Positions 1-10,000 of a stretch of DNA of 18,505 nt are shown here, piece after piece (the first letter of the stretch is position 1; each line of letters opens with the position of its first letter). The DNA comes from Chloroflexota bacterium (GTDB taxonomy: Bacteria; Chloroflexota; Anaerolineae; B4-G1), in the NCBI GenBank assembly GCA_024232355.1, contig JAAEPW010000753.1, positions 1 through 18,505 of the forward strand, in the 5' to 3' direction. Both the position numbers and the translations under genes were made by a program. The notes below the pieces were generated by a model. The model saw nothing but the letters and a program-made list of their open reading frames with translations, did not search any database and was not told where the DNA came from.

Positions 1-24
1 AGGGATATGTGATGACAGTTAGCA

Positions 25-594
25 TTGCGGTTGGACGACGTCCAAGTCGACCCCCAAGACCAGGTGGTGGCCAAGACACTACCGGTGGAGGCCCTAATCA
101 AGCGCCAGGACACTGTGGCGATGTTGGAACTAGCCCTCCGCTTTGTCGAGCAGCCCTGGGGATTCCTGACCCTGCACGGCACGTATGGCAACGCCAAGAC
201 GCTGATCTTGCAGGCCGTGGTCAACGAGTTCAGGGAACGGCGCGGGGTCACGGGCGTGTACGTGAAAATGCGCGACCTGCTGAACTATGTCCGAGCGGGC
301 TACGCGCCGGGTGCCCAGGAAGATGCCCTGGCCCGCTACGAGCGGCTCAAAGCCGTACCGGTGCTCGCCATCGACGAGATCGACGCCGCCAAGATGACGG
401 ATTTCGCCTACGAATTCCGCGCCGCTTTCCTGGATGACCGCTACCGGTTGGCGGTGGCCTGCCGGGCACACACGTTGTTTGCGATGAACGGCGAGCCGTC
501 TGAATTACCCGGTGACTTGTACGACCGGATGCGCGATGGGCGGTTTGTGGTTTTTCACAATCGGGACGCTTCGATGCGTCCGGTGATGGGATAG
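25..594 (+). CDS. DnaC/IstB-like AAA+ ATPase, short form, 5' end uncertain
   Basis: A 189-residue P-loop ATPase resembling the DnaC/DnaI/IstB helicase-loader group, which binds ATP and typically acts with a replicative helicase or transposase. Visible motifs: Walker A GTYGNAKT at residues 52-59 (Ala replaces the Gly before the Lys), Walker B VLAIDE at 113-118, a sensor-1-like Asn at 155 (AMNGEP), and an arginine-finger-like DRMRDGR at 167-173. It is shorter than typical DnaC/IstB proteins (roughly 240-300 residues) and lacks any N-terminal helicase-binding or zinc region. In frame, two stop codons at 10-15 forbid an earlier start, so the first candidates are TTG at 25 or 31, and neither has a clear Shine-Dalgarno. 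A good one (AGGGA, 1-5) serves ATG at 12, which is in another frame, so a one-base frameshift near 30 is possible. The ATPase class is fairly sure; its role here, mobile-element or chromosomal, is not. Confidence 0.8.
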   Translation: MRLDDVQVDPQDQVVAKTLPVEALIKRQDTVAMLELALRFVEQPWGFLTLHGTYGNAKTLILQAVVNEFRERRGVTGVYVKMRDLLNYVRAGYAPGAQEDALARYERLKAVPVLAIDEIDAAKMTDFAYEFRAAFLDDRYRLAVACRAHTLFAMNGEPSELPGDLYDRMRDGRFVVFHNRDASMRPVMG

Positions 595-772
595 GGAGAA
601 TCTCAGCGCGAACTGGGGAGAGCCTGAAGCAAGGCATCGGGGGAATGGCGCGTGTCGAGTTCTCGCGCCGTGTTCCATCGTCTCGGCACAGTGCTTGCCG
701 GGTTTTCTCAGCGGGAAAGCGAGACGGGCCAAGCGATTGATCCACTGCTTTACTACTTTGTATCCCCCAAAA

Positions 773-801
773 TTGCTTCAACAACCAATCTGTGCTACAC
801 T
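773..801 (+). promoter_or_regulatory. Probable sigma70-type promoter of the giant gene
   Basis: A -35-like TTGCTT (773-778) is followed by 17 bases and a -10-like TACACT (796-801). The -10 is preceded by TGC, which gives the extended -10 arrangement. Transcription would start near 808 and leave a leader of about 95 bases before the ATG at 903. The only downstream gene is the giant surface protein gene. Inferred from sequence only. Confidence 0.45.
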
Positions 802-888
802 GTTCCCGACAAACTACTTTTTATCTATAGCTTGACTGATCATCGTTGAACGCTATCCGGCAAAGCAGCCGATTCACCAGTACCCCTG

Positions 889-894
889 AAAGGA
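889..894 (+). promoter_or_regulatory. Ribosome binding site of the giant gene
   Basis: AAAGGA lies eight bases upstream of the ATG at 903. The codons after this ATG encode a typical signal peptide, so the spacing and the product agree on this start. Confidence 0.75.
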
Positions 895-902
895 CATAAA
901 CT

Positions 903-1001
903 ATGAAACGCTCACGTTCTTTTCACTCTCGCAATCCGTTATCTGGCGCTCTGTGCGTGCTTACCCTGATATTGATGGTCTATCCCACCATCGCCTCTGC
1001 G
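903..1001 (+). other. Signal peptide of the giant protein
   Basis: Residues 1-33 have a basic start (MKRSR...R10), a hydrophobic core at about 15-27 (ending LTLILMVY) and a small-residue exit ASA at 31-33 before AN. This is a Sec-type signal. Cys18 is preceded by GAL, which does not fit a lipobox, so lipidation is unlikely. Confidence 0.85.
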
Positions 1002-4000
1002 GCAAATACACTCCCCAATGGCCTAGAAACCGCTTGGGAGCGCGCCCGCGATATTGGCACCTATGACTTTACCGCCGACATTGAACAAACCCTCATCCCC
1101 CGCCCGCTGCCCAGCATGATTGGCGAAACCGACCAGAGGGTAGACATCCGCATCGAGGGTAGCGTGACCTTGCCCGACTATGCCCGCATGCGCCTACAAT
1201 TCGAGGGAGCCGGACTCGACACTGCGCCTGTCGAACTCGTACAGGATGGGACAGAAACCTTTCTCATACGAGACGGCGAACGCACTCCTATCGACAATCC
1301 TAGCGCCCTATCATCACCCACCGCCGACTATTTGGGCTACCTGGCAGCCGCCGAAAACGTGCAAACCTGCGAATCCACAAACCAGCTCGATTGTTACGCC
1401 TTTGACGTGAACGGCGCGCGCTTTGCCGAGTATGTGCGCGATCAACTCCAAACACAGATCGACGAGACCAGTACGCTCAACGGAGACCCCGTGCCGCCCA
1501 ACACTACCCTCTCCCCCGCTCCACTCCTCCAGCGAATGAGCGGACACGGTGAGCTTTTCATAGACAAAGATGGTCTCCCCCGTCGCCAGGTCCTCGATCT
1601 CACCATCACACGCACCAGCGACGAATACGACGCCCAAGTCCGCATTGTGGTAGATTATCAATTCAGTAAATCCATAACCGGGCAATCGGACGAATGGACA
1701 AATGCACAAGGTGACCAATCTACCAATTCCTCAATCTCCCGATCCCCCAATTCTCCAGCCTCTAAACCCGATCTATTATTCCTTGCCATATCTATCGCGT
1801 TCTTCTGCGGCCTCATCGTCTATCGCCGCCACCGGTGGGTGTATGCCACATTCGCCGTCAGCCTGAGCCTGATGATGACTCTGACTCCCGTACTCCAAGC
1901 CCTCGGCGTGGCCCAATTCCAAGCCCGCCAGGCTCAAGCCGCTCCCATCCAAACCCTCACCGAAGCGATGGGCCTATCCACCGAACAAAGCGCCCCATCT
2001 CACGAATCACGCGGGCAACCTTTGGTTGCACCGAATCACGCATCACGCTTCCCCGCCGCTTCCTCCAATGACAACGCCGACCTTGTCTGCGGCGACGGCA
2101 ACCCCAATAAGGACGAGGACAACGACGGCCTCAACGACGCCGCCGAAAACTGCCTGGGTACCGATCCCTATCACGAGGACAGCGACCGCGACACGATTAC
2201 CGACACCATCGAAGTGGATGGATTCGAGTACGGCGGGCGCACCTGGGTCAGCGATCCCTTCAAAGCCGATGCCAACGACGACGGCTTGGTCGATTACGGC
2301 GAGTGGCCCGCCCCCGTTGGTGAAGCACCCGAACTGGATGACGTCGACGATTGGGACCCCGACGGTGACAACACCCCCAACCTGTGGGACGACGACAACG
2401 ACGGTGACAGCATCCCCGACTATCTCGACATGTCCGCTTTTTCTCGCACCGCCTATTCAGAAACCTTTTCGCTCCTCATCTCACGCGGCGACTATGACGG
2501 TCACCAGTACATCGAATTCCAAATCCAACCACAGAACCCCGACCACCTGCGCTACTCTCGCTCCGTCCTCGACTGGCCCTATGACGAAAAAGGGCAGATT
2601 CAAGACCTGGACAACTCGGAAGAGGACGTCCGCATGTTCCCCATGCTCAAGGTGCGCACCGACCAGATCCCCGAACGCACCCTGGCCCGACGCTATGGCG
2701 TCTCGACCTTTGAAAAGGATGACGAGACCTATCTCCATATCCCACTCGTTCCCCAGGGCGATGGTGGGCAGATCGTCACCTTTTACGCCAAAATTGCCTA
2801 CGGCCCAGATGTGCCCCAGACCATCGAGTGGGAGTCTGCCGAATTGATCTGGATCGCTCAGATGCCAGTGGACCGCGATACCAGACACGGCACCGTCACC
2901 GACGACACGCCCATCGCCACCTACCCCGGCGGCGACTTTCGCATCGCCGGATTCCAGGTCACCAAAAGCACCGCTTTTGAGAGCGTCGTCTTTGGCACGC
3001 CCAGCGTCCCCGACGATGACCGTCACCTCTTTAACCTGGCCTTTGGCGTCAGCGCTACCTTTCTCCACAACCAAAAGCCAGAGTTGGAAACCATCGTTAC
3101 CCGTTTCGACAATTCCAACACCGACATCGTCGAGACCTGGGGCGTCACCTCCACTCTGGTGAGCGTCGATAGCGCCACCAGCAGCCACGCCGACGCTGGC
3201 ATCGCCGATCTTGCCACCCGCATCCCTGATTTTCTCGACGCCCACTATACCAGCGCAATGACCCCCTCCCTCGTTATCGCCTACCAGCAGGAAATGGGGG
3301 TGTATAAACTGGACCAGGTCGGGCAGTACGAGCCGGACGGCAACCTGAACATCAATCTGGCCGACGTGGTGGCAAACACCCAGCGCAGTGCCAAACTCAC
3401 CACCTACCGCTACGACGACGGTTGGGAAGCCTTCTCCCTGCAAGAGACCATCGATCACGTGGAAGAAAAATACGACAATGACGAGATCGAGCAAGACCTA
3501 GAAGAGTTGCAGGACGACTATCCTGAACTCGACGAGGAGGACCTGCGCGGCGTGCTCATCCTATTCTACACCGTCTGGTTCGTGGGACAGACACGCATCA
3601 TCACTGTGGACGGCCAAGACCTGGCCCCCGAATCCCGCTCCGACCGAGAAGTATACGACGATTTTAGCCGCGCCGAGAGCGGTCTGTCCGCCTATCTGAT
3701 CGAGGCCGGGTCGTTGGGCAAACCTGGCGGCGGCCTGCGCATCGGTCAAAGTATGGCTGAGACCTGGGCCTACCAGCGTGACGAAGAGATGAAGGAAAGT
3801 GTCATCGGCGTCGTCGAGGTAAGCAACGCGGTACTGGGTGGCGGGGGCGCCTATTTCACCGAAGTGGCAAGACGCGGCGCTATGGCCGGCATACGCATCG
3901 TCATCGCTATCCTTTCCGCCAAGACTGTCTTCCAAGCGGCAAGTTGGGCCAGAGATGCTGGTGCATGGCTTGGCAAGATGAAAATCTTGGACAATGCTGA

Positions 4001-7000
4001 ACATGGTGGTCGAGTGCTGGGCGCGCTTGGTATGGTGGTAGGTATCGCCTTTGCCTGGACCTATTTCGGCCTGACCACCGACTTTAGCAACCCAATCTCG
4101 ATCAAATATGGTGTTACCCTGGCCATATTGAGCACCGCCTTTTCCATCCTGCTCTTTGCCATTAGTCTCAACCCTATCGGCGCGGTATTTGCCATGCTCT
4201 TTTCCATCGCAGACGTGTTTGTCATCATCTTTACCGGCAAGAGCATCGTCCAGCACCTATCCGAGGCAATTTACCACGCCAACAACCTGAGCAATCTGGA
4301 TGATGCCGATTTCAGGGATTTCGACTCGGGGCCTGCTGACCCCGACATCGGCATCATCGTGGGCAACAGCTTTTTGGTCACCGCCGAGTTTGTCGGCAAG
4401 ATTGAGCTTACTTCTGACGGCGGTAATGATGACCTACAAGATAGCTGGGTAGATGCTTTCTACAAGGGGATCACATCCCAGGCCAATGTTGCCAGTCGCA
4501 ACGGTATCAAAGATTGCTCAATAAGCGAAGATACCAAGACCTGCACCGACCCCGTCGGCACCGAATACCAATTCACCAGCGCCGGACGGGACATCAAACT
4601 CACCGTCAAGTCCTCTGTAGAAGCCAAGACGTTGTACGAAGAATGTGTCTTTGGCGTCTGCAAAAACAAGTCGCTCTACAGCCATCTCCCCAGGGACTTG
4701 GCCAAAGAGGACCAATGGGATCCAATGGAATTTTACCTGGACGTGCTGCCCGGCTCCCTCGACGGTCTGTGGAATTGGAGCGCGATCACCAACCCCGACA
4801 GCGACGGCGACGAACTGACCGACGCTGAGGAAATCGAACTAGGCACCGATCCCAACGATTGGGACAGCGACGACGACACCCTCTCCGACAAATTCGAATA
4901 TGACAACCAGGACAACCTGGGCACCGACCCTCTCGACCCCGACTCGGACGACGATGGCCTTTCGGATGGATTCGAGCACCGTCACGGCACCACGATCGAT
5001 GCCGTCGATTCCGACGACGACGGCCTGGATGACAACGAAGAAGTCTATCACATCAAGGTCTTTACCTACGACCACGGTTCCAGCGTGCCGATGGGCACAT
5101 GGCTCGGTGGCTGGGTTATCAGTACTACGCAGACCACCACAGCCACCGTTTTTTCCGACCCGACCCTGGCCGATGCCGACGGCGACGACCTGAACGACGC
5201 CAGCGAGCGCAACAACCGCACCAGCCCCTACGCCTACAACGACGCCCCTCGCCTCACGCTGGATACCACGCCCCTGGCTACAAGCCCCTCCGGCAACACC
5301 GCCGCCTACGTCGAGCCGAGCGACACCGTCGCCTTTACCCTAACGCTGGAGAGCGTTGGCCCGCAGGCCATCACCTCCACCCTCACCCTCTGCTTTCCCG
5401 ATTTCCTCACCAACGTCAGTGGCGGCAACCTGACCGGCGATCCCCCTGCCAGCCACATCCCGCCCAAGCAAGTGAACCCCAGCGATTGCGCTAACGGCGG
5501 CATGGCCTGGGATTTTGCCGCCGAGCACACCCTCCAAAAATGGGAGACCGTCAGCACCACCATCACTGCCGACATTTCGAGCAGTGTGAGCAGTTCCATC
5601 TCTGGCACCGTCACCACCACCCTGCCCTACCCGGTTACCGAGGAAAACGGCGACATCGTGGATCAGGTCAACATCATTGTGGATGTGGACGACCCCGACG
5701 TGGTCATCACCGCGCCGGAAGATGGTGCCCTGATCGGCGGTGGCATCAGCAGTTACGTCATCGGCGGTGCATCCTCCGACGAGACTAGTTGGGTGGATCG
5801 TGTCGAAATAGACCTGCCCGCCGGTGGCGGTACCGTCACAGCCAACGAAGTCAGTCCCTGGGCCTATACCTGGTCCCTGCCGCCCGACGGTGAATACACC
5901 CTCTCCGCCCGCGCCTACGATTACATAGGGCGCGTCAGCCTGGCTTCCACCGTCGCCATCACCGTGGACAACACCGCACCTACCATCACCCTCTCGGTGG
6001 CCGATGGCGCTATCGTCACTGGACAAAGCGGCGCGCGCACTATCACCGTCACTCTGTCCGGTACCGGCACAGACAACCTAGCCGGGCTGAAACGGATCCA
6101 AATCTCTATCGACGAACGCCCCTGGCGCGAGGTGTGGGTCAATCCAGGCAACGGTGCCATACTCACCACCAACTGGAGCGACGAGTGGGTACTGCCCAAT
6201 GACGACAGTTCCCAAGGTACGCACGCTGTTGCCCTGCGCGCCCTCGACCGGGCGGGCAACGAAAGCGGCACGTTGGAACGTACCATCATTGTCGATGTCC
6301 AGCCGCCCACCGACGAACTCGTCCACCGCTCCTACACCGCCGACCCACCGCCCCACATCGTCACCGGGCAATCGCTGGAACTGCACGGCGTCGCCAACGA
6401 CGTGGGTAACGCGCCGCAGCCCTCCCGCCCGGCGGAACTGATCGGCGAACTCGACAGTCTCACCGACGCGACGATCTGGCTCGGTCTCTCTGACGTGAGC
6501 GAGAACGACGATGGCGTGCGCGTGGCCTGGCTGGGCGATTTCAACGGCGACCGCCTGGCCGACCTGGTCGTTGGTCTGCCCAACGCTGAGGATGGAGCGG
6601 GCCGCGCAGCGCTCGTCTATGGCCGCGCAGGCGATTGGCCCATTCCCTCTAACGTTGAGGCATTGGCTGACACCTACACGTCACTGATCGGTGGACCCGG
6701 CGACAAGTTGGGCGATGTGCTGGCCCCCGCCGGAGACGTGGACGGCGACGGTCTTGCAGACCTATTGCTCGGCGATCCTGTCAATAACAGCGCCCATGTT
6801 ATATTTGGACATACCAGTCCGTTGGGACGTAACGTCGCCGTGACGCAGACGGCCCGCCACGTCACCCTTACCGCGCCAAAGGGGCAGATCGGCCAGTGGC
6901 TCGGCACGGCAGGCGACGTCAATGGCGATGGCTTTGACGATATGCTCATCGGCGCGACCTCCGTCCCCACCACCTACCTGATACTGGGGCAAGAGTCGGG

Positions 7001-10000
7001 GTTGTGGTGGGAACCAACCGACCTCGATTTCTACGCCGCGGCCACCATCGCTACTAGTGCCTCCGGCGCGCGCGTCACCGGCGTTGGCGATATGGACGAC
7101 GACCAATACGACGAATTCATCGTCGCTGATGGCGATACCGTCTATCTCTTTACGGGTCACGAGGATTTCACGCCAATGGCTGGCGAGACGCTGGAACTCA
7201 CCGATGCCCACGCCACCTTTACCAGCACCGAGACCCGCCCGACGGTCGTCGCCCTGGGAGACGTGAACGACGACGATCTGGCCGATTTTATCTATGCCGA
7301 TGGAGATACCCCGGTCATCGTGTTGGGCGATGCCGGGCGCAATTGGGTTACGCACTCCCTCGACAGTTTCTCCCCTGCACCCTCCGGTTTTTTGGCCGCC
7401 CCCGGCGACGTAAACGCCGACGGCATAGAGGACATCCTGGTCGGCAACAGCGCCGACGATGCCTACCTCATCCTGGGCAACGCGCTCGACACCATCCAGG
7501 CCACCCTCACCAGCGTCGATACCGCCGCCTCGGCCCCCTACGCCGCCGGCGCCGACCTCAACAGCGACGGATCCTCCGACCTCGTCGTCGTCCCCACCGC
7601 CGAAGCAGCCGCCAAGCTGGGAATGTACTCACCCGACTTTGGGGAGACTCCCCGCATTGACCCATCTTTTCTCTCGCGCGCCTCAATCTTACCATCCGAA
7701 GCAACCAGGTTTTTTCCGAAAAACTTGGTTGCTACTCTCACCGTAGACGACGACGGTGGAGCAAATTACACCACCATCCAAGCCGCCATCAACGCCGCAT
7801 CCGACGGTGACACCATCCAAGTGCAATCCGGCGTTTACGCCGCCTTTACCATCAACAACAAAGACAACCTCACCATCTCTGGCATCCACGCCGACGCGGT
7901 TTTCGTGGACGGCGCGGGCGGCGACTTTGTCGCCAAGATACAGAACGCGGACGGCGTCCGGCTGGAAAACCTGACCCTGCGGGACGCCACGAACGGCGTC
8001 GTGCTGGATGATGCCGGCGTGAACGGCTACACCACGCCAACACTAAAAATAACCCTCGACACCCTCCTAGTCTATGATTTTGTCGACCACGCCGTCACAA
8101 TGAACCGAATCAGTACCGCCGACCTGGTCCACTGCACGCTGGTAAGCGGCGGGAGCAGCGGCACTCATGTTGCCGTCACCGGCTCACACGACCCCGCAAT
8201 AGACGCGGCCTGGTCCACCATCTCGACCGACAGCCGCGCCACCACCACCGGCGATGGAGACCTAGTCGCGGGCAACGACGGACGGCTCTACATCATGCCC
8301 GACCGCACAGAGACTCAAATCGACATCTACGCCCCCGACGCCGACACGTGGAGCAGTCTCGCTGACGCGCCGCTGGGCTACAACGCCGGAACCGTGATGG
8401 ATGGAGACGCTCACCTCTGGTCCCTGCGTGCCTACGACCTGGGCGGCTTTGCGTCTACCGTCCACGCTATCGGCTATATCAGTGAGAACGAAATCTACGT
8501 CGGTGGTAATTTCCTGGAAGCCCCCGGCAACCCCGACGCGGCCTACATCGCCATGTGGGACGGCTACCGCTGGCACCGGGTCGGCAGTGGCGGCCCCGAC
8601 GATCGCGTATATGCTATCACGGTAGACGGCAGCGACGTCTACGTTGGCGGGCGTTTTGGCATCATGCGCTGGAACGGCTCCAATTGGACCAACCTGGGCA
8701 CAGTCTCTGGCCGTGAGTACAACCGGAGCGGAAGAACGGGAGATGACTGGGATGTGGCCGTATACGCTATCGCCGTGAACGGTGACGACGTCTATGTCGG
8801 CGGCAACTATGACGACATTGGCGACCTTCACGCCCACAGTTTTGCTCGCTACAACAGCGGTTGGCATTGGGTAGGGGAAGGCGCCACGTCTTTTCGAAAC
8901 GGTGTCAGTCAGGGCGATATGCACGCTATGGTCGCGGCATTTACGAAAAAGGGCGATGATCTTTACGTGGGCGGAGATGGGCAATATATCCTGACAGGAA
9001 AATCGGGTGATTGTTCTGAACAGTTCGATCTAACAGTTGTGGATATGACCACCAACTATTTTGGTTGCGTCACGGATAGAGACCACTGGTACCGCAACCA
9101 CATTTACGCGCTGGCCATACTGGGGGATGATATTCTGGTCGGTGGCCAGTACAAAAACGATAGTAACTATACCAACGATCTGAGTCTCTACCGTCCCTCT
9201 AGCAATTCCTGGTCGTACCCCTCGTACCTACACACCACCGGACAGATACACACCCTCCGGACCGATGGCAACAAAATATGGGCCGGCGGCGACCCTGGCA
9301 AGATCGGGGGCAGCACCGTCAATAAATTAGGCTATTACGACGGCAGCGCGTGGCACGCCATCGGCAGCGGGGTCAACGGACGCGTCCACGGCCTGGTCTA
9401 TGTCGATAACGCGCCATCCGGAGATGGCGTGACCTATATCGTTGGCAGCTTTACCGAGGCGGATGGCGATGCGGCTATCCGAGTTGCGCGCTGGGATGGC
9501 ACGCCCGGATCGAGCGGTACATGGAAACGTCGCGCCTACCTGTACGAGTACGACGGCGCGAACTGGCAATCACACCGGGTGCCAGAAAGAACTGTCCTTG
9601 GGTACGGCTCCGGGCTATCCTGGGATGGGGGCTATCTCTACGTCGTGGAGGGCGGCGGCTCCAAGCGCTCTTATCGCTATACCATCAGCAGCCATTACTG
9701 GGTATACTGGTACGATCTGCCCGACGGTGTGGGTAAAGGCAGCGCCTTGGCCTGGGCAAACGAGTATCTCTATGTCCTGCGCGGCGGCGGCACCCAGAGC
9801 TTTTACCGCTACGGCCCTCAAGGGTGGGAGAACCGCACAACATTGCCCTATATCACTGATGCAGGGGCAGGGCTGACCTGGGATGGCAACGACTGGCTGT
9901 ATGCCACCTTTGGCGGCAACGGTAAACAGTTCGCCCGTTATCACATCCCCAGCAATCGCTGGGAGACTCTGGGCGACGGTTCCAGCGCCACCACCGATGA

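Larger units (their letters stand above)
595..902. other. Intergenic region between ATPase and giant surface protein gene
   Basis: These 308 bases hold no convincing gene. Short open frames exist on both strands but have no recognisable protein and no good start signal. I see a promoter-like element at 773-801 and a ribosome binding site at 889-894. A six-base inverted repeat (GGCGCG at 647-652, CGCGCC at 664-669) could fold, but no T-run follows it, so I do not call it a terminator. The region becomes AT-richer towards the promoter. Confidence 0.6.

Noticed and set aside
647..669. GGCGCG/CGCGCC inverted repeat as a terminator for the ATPase gene
   Set aside because: The loop is 11 bases, the stem only six, and no T-run follows.
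737..766. Alternative promoter TTGATC with TATCCC
   Set aside because: The -10 candidate is poor and has no extended motif; the element at 773-801 is clearly better.
652..849. Small plus-strand open frame of 65 codons in the gap before the giant gene
   Set aside because: No ribosome binding site, no recognisable protein, and the likely promoter at 773-801 lies inside it.
2481..3494. Minus-strand open frame of 337 codons
   Set aside because: Low-complexity Val/Gly/Asp-rich product that mirrors the plus-strand codons; no domain or start signal.
3888..4250. Pore-forming or polymorphic-toxin translocation domain
   Set aside because: Hydrophobic helices alone do not show this; there is no toxin domain at the C-terminus and no immunity gene next to it.
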